Source of the DNA: JACMMS01 sp043758775
Lineage (GTDB): Bacteria; Pseudomonadota; Gammaproteobacteria; Burkholderiales; Methylophilaceae
NCBI GenBank assembly: GCA_043758775.1
Contig: JAYVMU010000045.1
Location: 1 to 17,466, forward strand
DNA: 17,466 bases
Direction: 5' to 3'
A program made the translations under genes and the position numbers. Shown in pieces: positions 7,606 through 15,647 of this stretch (the stretch's first letter is position 1; each line of letters opens with the position of its first letter). The notes beneath the pieces were generated by a model, which had not been told where the DNA came from, ran no database searches, and was given only the letters and a program-made list of their open reading frames with translations.

Positions 7606-8079
7606 ATGAATCGACTAGCCGACAATTTTTCCCATATTGTTATCACTCTGTGGATAGGTGCATTGTGGTCGGTTGGCGTAACGGCTTATGTGTTATTTAG
7701 TACGCTGCAAGGTTCACAAGACACGCAATTGGCGGGCATGTTGGCGGGAAAACTGTTTACCTTGGTTTCGTACTTAGGCTTGTTCAGTGGCTTTTATTTA
7801 CTGATTCACCGTTTGTTGCGTTATGGCACACCAGCCCTTAAGCACGGCTATTTTTGGGCAGTATTTTTTATGCTGCTACTGGTTGCCTTTGGTCATTTTG
7901 GCATTCAGCCATTGTTGGCGCAACTGAAAGCGCAAGCGCTGTTAAGTGGGGCTATTAATGGCGATGTCATGCAAAGTGTGTTCGCTAGCCGATTCAAAAA
8001 CTGGCATGGTATTGCCAGCGTTGCTTATGTGCTGGAATGTTTGCTGGGTTTTGTGGTGGTATTGCGCGCTCGGCAGTAA
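7606..8079 (+). CDS. DUF4149 family integral membrane protein
   Basis: Small inner-membrane protein of unknown function, 157 residues with four predicted transmembrane segments (about 10-32, 45-67, 82-100 and 134-153). The first helix has WIGALWSVG, and the short segment FASRFKNWHGIAS before the last helix is the type of conserved patch seen in DUF4149/TMEM205-like proteins. It starts 33 bp after greA and is probably cotranscribed with it; a DUF4149 gene near greA, yhbY and rlmE is a recurring betaproteobacterial arrangement. The ribosome-binding site is weak. It converges with yhbY across a 49-bp gap where I see no clear terminator. Confidence 0.8.
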   Translation: MNRLADNFSHIVITLWIGALWSVGVTAYVLFSTLQGSQDTQLAGMLAGKLFTLVSYLGLFSGFYLLIHRLLRYGTPALKHGYFWAVFFMLLLVAFGHFGIQPLLAQLKAQALLSGAINGDVMQSVFASRFKNWHGIASVAYVLECLLGFVVVLRARQ

Positions 8080-8128
8080 GTAACTACCAGCGCAAGATTA
8101 ATTGGCAAGTTATTAATTATAAAGAGTA

Positions 8129-8416
8129 CTAATCAGGAATCACAATTTTAGGTTTGTCAGCTTTACGATAAATCACTAACTGTTTACCAATATGGTGCAC
8201 GGCAATGGCATTAACTGTATTACAAATATCTTGATACATTTGTGTACGTACCGCTCTGTCGTCGCCCTGCACTTTAATTTTAATCAATTCATGCGCATTT
8301 AAGCTGGCATCAATTTCTTTAAGTACCGTCTCAGATAAACCGTTATTGCCTATCATCACAACCGGGTTTAATTTGTGTGCTAAGCCACGTAAAAAGCTAA
8401 TTTGTTGTGAAGTCAT
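8129..8416 (-). CDS. yhbY: CRM-domain ribosome assembly RNA-binding protein YhbY
   Basis: A single CRS1/YhbY (CRM) domain of 95 residues, the usual length. The family binds 23S rRNA and pre-50S particles and helps large-subunit assembly. The N-terminal helix region FLRGLAHKLNPVVMIG leads into the GxxG-type loop GNNG (23-26), followed by LSETVLKEIDASLNAHELIKIKV, the characteristic pattern. The gene is minus strand and divergent from rlmE across 68 bp, a conserved pairing; both products act on the large ribosomal subunit. No strong Shine-Dalgarno precedes the ATG. Confidence 0.94.
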   Translation of the reverse strand: MTSQQISFLRGLAHKLNPVVMIGNNGLSETVLKEIDASLNAHELIKIKVQGDDRAVRTQMYQDICNTVNAIAVHHIGKQLVIYRKADKPKIVIPD

Positions 8417-8484
8417 GTGATGTGAAACCGCTGTATTATTTAAGCTGGTATGTTCTTGATTTATAAAGGTGTGAATTTTAACAG

Positions 8485-9108
8485 ATGAAGCGAACTAGAA
8501 CCAGTAAAGCTTGGATGCAAGAGCATCTCAATGATGAGTTTGTCAAACTTGCGCATAAGGAAGGCTATCGTGCCCGTGCCGCTTATAAGCTGATTGAGAT
8601 TGACGATAAAGATCGACTGATTAAGCAGGGCATGACGGTAGTTGATTTAGGCTCAACTCCAGGTAGCTGGTCACAAGTCGTGGTGCAGCGTTTACATGGC
8701 AATGGGCGCGTGATTGCTCTGGATATTTTGGATATGCTGCCTATTGCAGGGGTAGATTTTATTCAAGGCGACTTTGGAGAAGAGACTGTTTTAAAACAAT
8801 TAGAAGATATGCTAAATGGTAAGCCAGTAGACCTTGTAATTGCGGATATGGCACCCAATATGAGTGGTATTGCGGATGTTGATCAAGCTGGGGCGGCATA
8901 CTTAACCGAGTTGGCACTTGAATTTAGTCAGATTTGGCTGAAACCAGGAGGTAGTTTTTTAGTCAAAGTTTTCATAGGCGCAGGATTTGAAGAAATTGTA
9001 CGTAATATGCGCGGCTTGTTCGATAAGGTGGTCACACGTAAGCCTAAAGCCTCGCGTGATCGCAGTAGTGAAGTGTACTTATTAGGATTAGGTAGAAAAA
9101 GTAGTTAA
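8485..9108 (+). CDS. rlmE: 23S rRNA (uridine-2552 2'-O) methyltransferase RlmE (FtsJ/RrmJ)
   Basis: Methylates the 2'-O of U2552 in the A loop of 23S rRNA, using S-adenosylmethionine, at a late step of 50S maturation. It has 207 residues (E. coli 209). The SAM loop is VDLGSTPGSW at 53-62. The K-D-K-E tetrad of the family is present: Lys35 (RAAYK), Asp121 (VIADMAP), Lys161 (FLVKVF) and Glu196 (RSSEVYLL). The ribosome-binding site is poor (AAAGG about 14 nt upstream). It is followed by ftsH after 143 bp, the classic ftsJ-ftsH order. Confidence 0.97.
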   Translation: MKRTRTSKAWMQEHLNDEFVKLAHKEGYRARAAYKLIEIDDKDRLIKQGMTVVDLGSTPGSWSQVVVQRLHGNGRVIALDILDMLPIAGVDFIQGDFGEETVLKQLEDMLNGKPVDLVIADMAPNMSGIADVDQAGAAYLTELALEFSQIWLKPGGSFLVKVFIGAGFEEIVRNMRGLFDKVVTRKPKASRDRSSEVYLLGLGRKSS

Positions 9109-9208
9109 AAGTAACAAACTGTAAAATCTAAGCATCTGGTTGGAATTAGGTTTAAAATCGAATTAAGTAATTAGGGCTGTGAGTGTAGTATCGTTCGTAG
9201 TAATTTTG

Positions 9209-9243
9209 AGGACTGGTTTTTAATAACCAGCATCCTAAAGGAA
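9209..9243 (+). promoter_or_regulatory. Hairpin abutting the ftsH ribosome-binding site
   Basis: CTGGTT (9213-9218) pairs with AACCAG (9225-9230) around a TTTAAT loop. AGGA (9209-9212) can pair with TCCT (9233-9236) across a 2-nt bulge, giving about 10 bp in total. The Shine-Dalgarno AAAGGA starts at 9237, directly after the stem, with 8 nt to the TTG start. No T-run follows, so it is not a terminator. It may protect the 5' end or tune translation; this is inference. Confidence 0.4.
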
Positions 9244-9251
9244 ATCTTAAA

Positions 9252-11150
9252 TTGAATAATATCGCTAAAAGTATTGCCATTTGGTTAGCTGTTGCTATCG
9301 TGCTCATGACTGTGTTTAAACAGTTCTCAGGGGCGTCAAAAGCTGACAGCCAAGTGGTTTATTCTCAGTTCATTCAAGAAGTTAAAGATGGACATATTGC
9401 TAAAGTGCAAATTGATGGTCGTGTGCTACATGGCACGACTCAAGATGGAAAAAAATTCAATACTTATTCGCCAACAGACCCTTGGTTAGTTTCTGATTTG
9501 CTTAAAAACAATGTGATTGTAGAAGCTAAGCCAGAAGAAGAACAGTCATTACTAATGAGCATTTTTGTCTCATGGTTCCCAATGATATTGCTCATTGGTG
9601 TATGGATATTTTTTATGCGCCAAATGCAAGGTGGTGGCAAGGGTGGCGGTCCATTTTCTTTCGGTAAAAGTAAAGCGCGCCAATTGGATGAAAGCAGTAA
9701 TCAGACTACATTTGCTGATGTGGCCGGTTGCGATGAAGCTAAAGAAGAAGTCTCTGAATTGGTTGAGTTTTTACGTGACCCAAGCAAATTCCAAAAACTA
9801 GGTGGCCGTATTCCACGTGGTGTACTGATGGTTGGCCCTCCTGGTACAGGTAAAACGTTGATTGCACGCGCCATTGCGGGTGAGGCTAAAGTGCCATTTT
9901 TCACTATTTCAGGTTCTGACTTTGTGGAGATGTTTGTTGGTGTCGGTGCGGCGCGCGTGCGTGATATGTTTGAAACTGCCAAGAAAAATGCACCGTGCAT
10001 TATCTTTATTGATGAAATTGATGCCGTTGGTCGTAGCCGTGGATCTGGTACAGGTGGCGGTAATGATGAGCGCGAACAGACACTTAACCAAATGCTGGTC
10101 GAGATGGATGGCTTTGAGGCGAACTCTGGCGTGATTGTGATTGCCGCAACTAACCGTGCCGATGTATTAGATAAAGCCTTATTACGCCCAGGTCGTTTTG
10201 ATAGGCAAGTGATGGTTGGCTTGCCCGATATTAAAGGTCGTGAGCAAATCTTGATGGTGCATATGCGTAAAGTGCCAATTGATGCCGATGTCCGTGCCGA
10301 TATTCTAGCGCGCGGCACGCCAGGCTTCTCAGGTGCTGACTTAGCTAACCTAGTGAATGAGTCTGCATTGTTTGCTGCGCGGCGTAATAAACGCACCGTC
10401 GATATGCAGGACTTTGAAGATGCTAAAGATAAAATCTTCATGGGTCCAGAACGTAAATCTATGGTGATGCGTGAGGATGAACGTCGCAATACGGCTTACC
10501 ATGAGTCTGGTCACGCAGTGGTAGCGAAATTGTTGCCTAAAGCGGATCCAGTGCATAAAGTAACGATTATGCCGCGTGGCTGGGCGCTGGGCTTGACATG
10601 GCAGCTGCCAGAGTTTGATCGTATTAGTAACTATAAAGACAAAATGCTGGAAGAAATCTCAATTCTGTTTGGTGGTCGTATTGCTGAAGAGATTTTTATG
10701 CATCAAATGTCAACAGGTGCTTCTAATGATTTTGAACGTGCAACCAAGCTAGCACGTGATATGGTAACTAAGTACGGTATGTCTGATAGTTTGGGCACGA
10801 TGGTATATACAGGTGGCGAGCAAGATTCGTTTTTTGGTAGTATGAGCTCTAAAACGGTATCAGAAGCTACGCAACAAAAAGTAGATGCTGAAATTCGTCG
10901 TATCTTGGATGAGCAATATGCCATAGCACGTAAGTTGTTAGAAGATAATCGGGATAAAGTAGAAGCAATGACGGCGGCCTTGTTGGAAATGGAAACCATT
11001 GATGCTGATCAGATTAACGACATCATGGCTGGCTTACCTGTGCGTGAGGCTAAACCAAAACAAGGCAAGGCTAATCCACCAGCTACAGGTACAGGCGGAT
11101 CTACTCCAAATATTAGCCCTACCCCGCAACCAACAGCTAAGAACGAATAA
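9252..11150 (+). CDS. ftsH: ATP-dependent zinc metalloprotease FtsH
   Basis: Inner-membrane AAA+ protease that removes misassembled membrane proteins and short-lived regulators. It has 632 residues. The start is TTG, supported by AAAGGAA (9237-9243) at 8-nt spacing and by the family-typical N-terminus MNNIAKSIAIWL. Transmembrane helices lie at about 5-23 and 102-122 with a periplasmic domain between. The AAA module has Walker A GPPGTGKT (195-202), Walker B IIFIDEID (250-257) and the second region of homology ending LRPGRFDR (311-318). The zinc site is HESGH (417-421) with a third ligand likely Asp493 in SNDFERATKLARD. The C-terminal 30-35 residues are a Pro/Thr/Gly-rich tail. The usual GRALG segment after the protease helix reads GWALGLTW (443-450). 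A strong terminator follows. Confidence 0.98.
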   Translation: MNNIAKSIAIWLAVAIVLMTVFKQFSGASKADSQVVYSQFIQEVKDGHIAKVQIDGRVLHGTTQDGKKFNTYSPTDPWLVSDLLKNNVIVEAKPEEEQSLLMSIFVSWFPMILLIGVWIFFMRQMQGGGKGGGPFSFGKSKARQLDESSNQTTFADVAGCDEAKEEVSELVEFLRDPSKFQKLGGRIPRGVLMVGPPGTGKTLIARAIAGEAKVPFFTISGSDFVEMFVGVGAARVRDMFETAKKNAPCIIFIDEIDAVGRSRGSGTGGGNDEREQTLNQMLVEMDGFEANSGVIVIAATNRADVLDKALLRPGRFDRQVMVGLPDIKGREQILMVHMRKVPIDADVRADILARGTPGFSGADLANLVNESALFAARRNKRTVDMQDFEDAKDKIFMGPERKSMVMREDERRNTAYHESGHAVVAKLLPKADPVHKVTIMPRGWALGLTWQLPEFDRISNYKDKMLEEISILFGGRIAEEIFMHQMSTGASNDFERATKLARDMVTKYGMSDSLGTMVYTGGEQDSFFGSMSSKTVSEATQQKVDAEIRRILDEQYAIARKLLEDNRDKVEAMTAALLEMETIDADQINDIMAGLPVREAKPKQGKANPPATGTGGSTPNISPTPQPTAKNE

Positions 11151-11169
11151 TTTTTTAATTTAAGCATAC

Positions 11170-11200
11170 AAAAAGGGGCGCATAAATTGCGCCCCTTTTT
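11170..11200. terminator. Strong intrinsic terminator after ftsH
   Basis: AAAAAGGGGCGC (11170-11181) and GCGCCCCTTTTT (11189-11200) form a perfect 12-bp stem around a 7-nt loop, with T and A tracts built into the stem ends, so it could work in both directions. It separates ftsH from folP, which in many relatives are in one run. Confidence 0.92.
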
Positions 11201-11212
11201 GCTAAAATACAG

Positions 11213-11241
11213 TTGATTGCTCGAAATTAGCATGCTATTTA
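11213..11241 (+). promoter_or_regulatory. Candidate promoter for folP-glmM
   Basis: TTGATT (11213-11218), a 17-bp spacer and TATTTA (11236-11241), 20 bp before the folP ATG. Hexamers are only moderate matches, but some promoter is needed here because of the terminator immediately upstream. Confidence 0.4.
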
Positions 11242-11260
11242 TATTTATAAAGTACCTCAT

Positions 11261-12088
11261 ATGATTTTCTTGTGTGGCAAATACCAACTGGATTTAACTA
11301 AACCTCAAGTGATGGGTATTGTGAATGTTACGCCCGACTCTTTTTCTGACGGTGGTCGTTACGCTTCAACTGGTAAAGCCGTAGAACATGCACTGCAATT
11401 GGCCGAAGAGGGCGCTAATATACTCGATATTGGAGGAGAATCTACCCGCCCTGGTGCAATGCCCGTCAGTTTGGATGAGGAGTTATCACGTGTTATCCCC
11501 GTGATTGAAGCGCTTGTAAAAGTAGTAAAAATCCCCTTATCAATTGATACCTACAAACCACAAGTGATGCAAGCTGCAATTGCGGCAGGTATTAGTATAG
11601 TCAACGATATCAATGCCTTGCAAGAGGAAAATGCATTGGAATTTGTTGCTGAGAGCGATGTTGGTGTGTGCTTGATGCATATGCATGGCACACCCCAAAC
11701 CATGCAAGCAGATCCGCAATACCATGATGTGCTTAATGAAGTAAAAGCTTTCCTAACGGCACGATTGAATGTGGCGGTGGCGGCTGGTATTGATAAAAAT
11801 CGTATTTTATTAGATCCGGGTTTTGGCTTTGGCAAGCGCACGGTGCATAATATTGCCTTGTTACAGCAGCTAGCGGGTATTGCCGAAATTGGTCAGCCTT
11901 TATTAGTCGGGCTATCACGCAAATCAGTATTAGGGCAGGTGCTAGGGGATAATCAAACAGATAGAATGGCAGCCAGTATTGCTGCGACTGTTATCGCCGC
12001 TATGAATGGTGCCAATATTTTACGTGTGCATGATGTAAAAGCAACGGTTGATGCTTTACAAGTGGTGACAGCGATACAGGGCTATTAA
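11261..12088 (+). CDS. folP: Dihydropteroate synthase FolP
   Basis: Condenses dihydropterin pyrophosphate with p-aminobenzoate to dihydropteroate in folate synthesis, and is the sulfonamide target. It has 275 residues, normal length, TIM-barrel fold. Family signatures are VMGIVNVTPDSFSDGG (17-32) with the metal-binding Asn22, the pABA loop GGESTRPGA (58-66), SIDTYKP (94-100), NDI at 115-117, LDPGFGFGK (184-192) with Asp185, LVGLSRKS (215-222) with Lys221, and RVHDV (255-259) with Arg255 and His257. No resistance-type insertion is apparent. The ATG has no clear Shine-Dalgarno. glmM follows 45 bp downstream, the conserved order. Confidence 0.97.
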   Translation: MIFLCGKYQLDLTKPQVMGIVNVTPDSFSDGGRYASTGKAVEHALQLAEEGANILDIGGESTRPGAMPVSLDEELSRVIPVIEALVKVVKIPLSIDTYKPQVMQAAIAAGISIVNDINALQEENALEFVAESDVGVCLMHMHGTPQTMQADPQYHDVLNEVKAFLTARLNVAVAAGIDKNRILLDPGFGFGKRTVHNIALLQQLAGIAEIGQPLLVGLSRKSVLGQVLGDNQTDRMAASIAATVIAAMNGANILRVHDVKATVDALQVVTAIQGY

Positions 12089-12133
12089 ACAGCCCATTTG
12101 CCGCAAATCTAATTATAAAAACAGGCTTGAATA

Positions 12134-13501
12134 ATGACTAAGAAATACTTTGGTACTGATGGTATCCGTGGACGTGTAGGGGTTTTGCCGATTACGCCAG
12201 ATTTTGTGATGCGTTTAGGTTATGCGGCGGGTCGGGTGTTGACAGCCAATGCCGCCAATGATGGCTTACATCCAACGGTACTCATTGGTAAAGACACACG
12301 TATTTCGGGCTATATGCTAGAAGCAGCGCTGGAGGCGGGTTTATCTGCCGCCGGTGTTGATGTATTGCTCACGGGGCCTATGCCCACCCCTGCTGTGGCA
12401 TATCTCACACGTGCGTTACGGGCTCAGGCCGGCATTGTCATTTCAGCTTCGCATAATCCATTTGAAGATAACGGTATTAAGTTTTTTTCTGGCCTCGGGA
12501 CTAAATTGGGTGATGACATTGAACATGCAATCGAAGCTGAGTTAGATAAGCCTATGCACGTCATGAAATCGGCAAAGCTAGGTAAAGCGCGTCGAATCAA
12601 TGATGCGCCTGGGCGCTATATTGAGTTCTGTAAAAGCACTTTTCCAAATCAACTAGATTTGCGTGGCTTGAAAATCGTTCTAGATTGCGCGCATGGGGCA
12701 ACTTACCATGTGGCACCACCTGTGTTTCATGAGCTAGGCGCTGAAATTATCGCCATAGGTAATACGCCAGATGGTTTGAATATTAACGAAGGTGTTGGCT
12801 CCACTTATCCCCAAGCATTGCAGGCTGCCGTGTTGGCTCATAAAGCGGACTTAGGTATTGCCTTCGATGGTGATGGCGACCGTGTGATGATGGTAGACAG
12901 CCTGGGCCAGTTACTTGATGGCGATCAATTGCTTTATATCATTGCGCTGGCCCAAAAACAAAGCGGCGCTATCGGATGTGAAGCCAACCAAGGTGGTGTA
13001 GCCGGCACACTCATGACTAATTTAGCGCTTGAGCATGCGCTGCAACAGCAACATATCCCTTTTGCACGTGCTAATGTGGGTGACCGCTACGTGCTTGAAT
13101 TGCTCAATGAGCGTGGCTGGCAATTAGGCGGGGAAAATTCGGGGCATATTCTTACGCTGGATAAACATAGTAGTGGCGATGGCATTATTGCCGCCTTGCA
13201 GGTTCTGCATGCCTTAAAAGTGAGTCATAAAACCTTAAGTGACATGAGTGCAGCGCTGGTGTTGTATCCACAAGTATTGATTAATGTAAAGACTGCGAAA
13301 AAATTTGATTTTAAGGTCAATAAAGCGGTGCAAGCTCCTTTACAAGCGGCTGAAGCAGAACTTGGTGACTCGGGCCGAGTACTATTACGTGCATCGGGAA
13401 CTGAGCCTAAAATCCGTGTGATGGTAGAAGGCCAACATCGTGAGCAGGTACAACGCTTGGCAGAAAGTATTGCAGATGCAGTGAGAAAGGCAGCAGCTTA
13501 A
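12134..13501 (+). CDS. glmM: Phosphoglucosamine mutase GlmM
   Basis: Interconverts glucosamine-6-phosphate and glucosamine-1-phosphate, the step towards UDP-GlcNAc for peptidoglycan and lipopolysaccharide. It has 455 residues, a full-length four-domain phosphohexomutase. It opens with KKYFGTDGIRGRVG. The active-site loop ISASHNPFEDNGIKFF holds the phosphoserine Ser106, the metal loop is DGDGDR at 245-250, the sugar-binding loop GENSGH lies near 334-339, and the C-terminal phosphate-binding loop is RASGTEPKIRVMVEG. A short AGG lies 8 nt before the ATG. Probably cotranscribed with folP; a bidirectional terminator follows. Confidence 0.97.
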   Translation: MTKKYFGTDGIRGRVGVLPITPDFVMRLGYAAGRVLTANAANDGLHPTVLIGKDTRISGYMLEAALEAGLSAAGVDVLLTGPMPTPAVAYLTRALRAQAGIVISASHNPFEDNGIKFFSGLGTKLGDDIEHAIEAELDKPMHVMKSAKLGKARRINDAPGRYIEFCKSTFPNQLDLRGLKIVLDCAHGATYHVAPPVFHELGAEIIAIGNTPDGLNINEGVGSTYPQALQAAVLAHKADLGIAFDGDGDRVMMVDSLGQLLDGDQLLYIIALAQKQSGAIGCEANQGGVAGTLMTNLALEHALQQQHIPFARANVGDRYVLELLNERGWQLGGENSGHILTLDKHSSGDGIIAALQVLHALKVSHKTLSDMSAALVLYPQVLINVKTAKKFDFKVNKAVQAPLQAAEAELGDSGRVLLRASGTEPKIRVMVEGQHREQVQRLAESIADAVRKAAA

Positions 13502-13527
13502 ATCTATATGAATTTAAAATAAAAAAA

Positions 13528-13553
13528 GGTGCAAAAGCACCATTTTTATTTTT
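13528..13553. terminator. Bidirectional terminator between glmM and the porin gene
   Basis: GGTGC (13528-13532), loop AAAA, GCACC (13537-13541). It is followed on the plus strand by ATTTTTATTTTT and on the minus strand by a run of seven Ts, so it can stop both convergent transcripts. Confidence 0.85.
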
Positions 13554-13574
13554 AGTAGTTAGTTTGATGTTCTG

Positions 13575-14912
13575 TTAAAACATGTAACCCAAACCTAAGT
13601 TAATACTGCTATTACTTCTATCTTTTTGATAATTTTGATAATCCGCTTTTAATACCACATCATTGACTGGTTTGAAATTAAAGCCGATTGTGGTCACGCG
13701 GTCATGTCCAGTCGGATCTTCTAGGAAACCTTTAGCAATATCTTCTTGTTGGTCAATGTCAAATTTTTCAAAACGAATAAATGGTGCTAAATCCATCTCA
13801 CCACTGACCCATACATGATAGGCTGCCTGTACATAACCCCCTTTTAAACTCTTGGGCGCTGCCTTGCCAATAGCGCTGGTGACTTTATCTGCATCGCCCA
13901 AACTACCACCAGCATAAAGTGCCTGTAAATCAAAACCATGCGCTGCATAACGTGCATGAATTTCAGCTAATGTTAAACGTGCATTCACACCTTGTAACGT
14001 TGGCGTAGTACCTGCGGCAATTTCAGCAGCACCGTTTTGTCCCGTATTACCTGTAAATATGCCAGCACCTAGTAATAAACCTGGTTGCCCAGTGTATTTA
14101 ACACTACCATAAACGCTCAAATCATTCGCATGAGCTAATTGTAATTCTTGATGACCACTTTGTACGCCAAATGCAGGATTATCAATTTTCCCTGCATCAA
14201 AACCTGTCGTCACGCCCACATCATAGCCAAAACCATTATCTGTTCGACCAAAGAAGCCAACACCACCTTCGCGCCATGTGGTTGGGATAATACGGGTTTC
14301 AACTTCATTACGATTTACACCGTAAAATACGGGTGGTTCGTGATTTTCGTTAAGTAGTCCAAGTGGGATTAAAAACAAACCGGCTTTTACATTGGCCGCA
14401 TCGTTAAAGTTGTAATCTATATAAGCCTGCTCAATCTCGACTTCACCTTTGTCACTAGCACTTGCAACGGCATGTTCTACTTCTAACTCTGAATGAAATG
14501 CCATTCTGTCATTAAAGCGATGGCCTAAAAACATGACGAAACGACGTAAATCGGCTGTGGCCGGGTGAGCTACATCGTCTTTAAAATTAGAATAAGTTAT
14601 TTCGCCATAACCGCCAATTGAGGTTGCAGGTTCTGCTGTAAGAGAATCTGTGCTAGCTGTTTTAGCGCTCGCCAATACTCTGTCGGCCATAGTTTCTTGA
14701 CTGTCTTGCCTATCCTTGCGTTCTTGGCTAAGTTGCGCTTTGAGATTATTGACCTCTTCCTGCAGCTTTTGCATGCCATCTAAGCGCTGTTGTAATTCAT
14801 TTAAGCGTTCTTCGACGGTACTTGCCGCCATGGCTGGTAGTGTAAATAGCAGTGAAACCGCCAATGTAATATGCCGTAATTTATTCTGACCAGATTTGTT
14901 TGTGATAATCAT
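13575..14912 (-). CDS. Outer-membrane beta-barrel porin, OprO/OprP-like, with N-terminal coiled coil
   Basis: Predicted 445-residue outer-membrane channel. A signal peptide covers about residues 1-29 (basic start, hydrophobic LAVSLLFTLPAMA). Residues about 33-75 form a coiled coil rich in Glu, Gln and Leu (VEERLNELQQRLDGMQKLQ), of the kind that trimerises or contacts peptidoglycan in such porins. The barrel begins near 98 (SIGGYGEITYSNF), with alternating aromatic strands to the end. The protein terminates in Phe (GLGYMF), the BAM-recognition signal. The pattern EQAYIDYNF, then GLFLIPLG and NEVETRIIPTTWREGGVGF suggests the phosphate-selective porin O/P superfamily, but the substrate cannot be read from sequence. 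A Fur-box-like site upstream hints at iron control. It converges with glmM and is divergent from a PAP2 phosphatase gene. Confidence 0.82.
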   Translation of the reverse strand: MIITNKSGQNKLRHITLAVSLLFTLPAMAASTVEERLNELQQRLDGMQKLQEEVNNLKAQLSQERKDRQDSQETMADRVLASAKTASTDSLTAEPATSIGGYGEITYSNFKDDVAHPATADLRRFVMFLGHRFNDRMAFHSELEVEHAVASASDKGEVEIEQAYIDYNFNDAANVKAGLFLIPLGLLNENHEPPVFYGVNRNEVETRIIPTTWREGGVGFFGRTDNGFGYDVGVTTGFDAGKIDNPAFGVQSGHQELQLAHANDLSVYGSVKYTGQPGLLLGAGIFTGNTGQNGAAEIAAGTTPTLQGVNARLTLAEIHARYAAHGFDLQALYAGGSLGDADKVTSAIGKAAPKSLKGGYVQAAYHVWVSGEMDLAPFIRFEKFDIDQQEDIAKGFLEDPTGHDRVTTIGFNFKPVNDVVLKADYQNYQKDRSNSSINLGLGYMF

Positions 14913-14939
14913 TTTTAAACTTAATATAAATTTTTATAA

Positions 14940-14972
14940 ATGATATTTTAAATGATAATGATTTGTATTTGT
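14940..14972. promoter_or_regulatory. Fur-box-like site in the porin / PAP2 divergent region
   Basis: GATAATGAT at 14954-14962 matches the left half of the 19-bp Fur consensus exactly; over 19 positions I count 12 matches. A second ATGATA lies 12 bp upstream (14940-14945), as in arrays of overlapping Fur hexamers. The site is about 30-60 bp from the porin start, where promoter elements would lie. The surroundings are very AT-rich, so chance is possible. Confidence 0.4.
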
Positions 14973-15074
14973 AAAATAATTTAAAGTTTGTCATCAATAC
15001 TTCATGCAAGCATGTAATTCTGCTTAAAGAACTTAATAAAATACGGTGAAATAAACCTTAGTAGAGTGGGGGTT

Positions 15075-15647
15075 ATGATGATTAATAGAATAATAAACAG
15101 TAAAACACTACCCAATAGCATGACTGCGTGTTTAACGCATTTTAAGAAATTAGATAACGCACTGTGTGTGAGTGTGAATCATACTAGTCAGTATAAATTA
15201 GTGCGCTTGTGGTTTAGGCTTATCAGTCGCCTAGGGAATGGGGTTTTTTGGTATACCATCATGGCAGGTATTTTATTGTCACAAAGATACGCTGGCCTAC
15301 AACCGGTGATACACATGGTATTAGCCGGTTTAACCGGTACTTTGTTATATAAATGGCTCAAAAGTAAAACACTACGTCCGCGCCCCTATCAAGTGCGTCA
15401 AGACATTTGGTTAACAGGTAAGCCATTAGATCACTTTAGTTTTCCATCTGGCCATACTTTGCATGCCGTCGTATTTTCTAGCGTGGCACTGGCCTATTTT
15501 CCAAGTCTAGCGTGGCTACTTATTCCTTTTACTGTATTAGTTGGCATGTCACGCGTGATACTGGGTTTGCATTACCCTAGCGATGTGCTGGTAGGCGCTG
15601 TATTAGGCGCGCTTATTGCAAGTTTATCGATAATGATGGTTTTCTGA
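15075..15647 (+). CDS. PAP2-family membrane phosphatase
   Basis: Integral membrane lipid phosphatase of the PAP2/type-2 acid phosphatase family, 190 residues with about five hydrophobic segments. All three signature motifs are present: KX6RP (Lys96, Arg103-Pro104 in KSKTLRPRP), PSGH (124-127) and SRX5HX3D (Ser159-Arg160, His166, Asp170). Members dephosphorylate undecaprenyl diphosphate, phosphatidate or phosphatidylglycerophosphate; which applies here is not decidable. GGGGG (15068-15072) lies before tandem ATGs at 15075 and 15078; the second has better spacing, and a GTG at 15066 would include the ribosome site itself. The gene is divergent from the porin. Confidence 0.9.
   Translation: MMINRIINSKTLPNSMTACLTHFKKLDNALCVSVNHTSQYKLVRLWFRLISRLGNGVFWYTIMAGILLSQRYAGLQPVIHMVLAGLTGTLLYKWLKSKTLRPRPYQVRQDIWLTGKPLDHFSFPSGHTLHAVVFSSVALAYFPSLAWLLIPFTVLVGMSRVILGLHYPSDVLVGAVLGALIASLSIMMVF

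Noticed and set aside
8080..8128. Terminator between the convergent DUF4149 and yhbY genes
   Set aside because: Only ATTAATT-type repeats are present; no GC-rich stem or T-tract.
9701..10489. Long minus-strand open frame (262 codons) inside ftsH
   Set aside because: It is fully antisense to the AAA domain of ftsH, has no ribosome site or recognisable domain, and its composition is what the sense codons impose.
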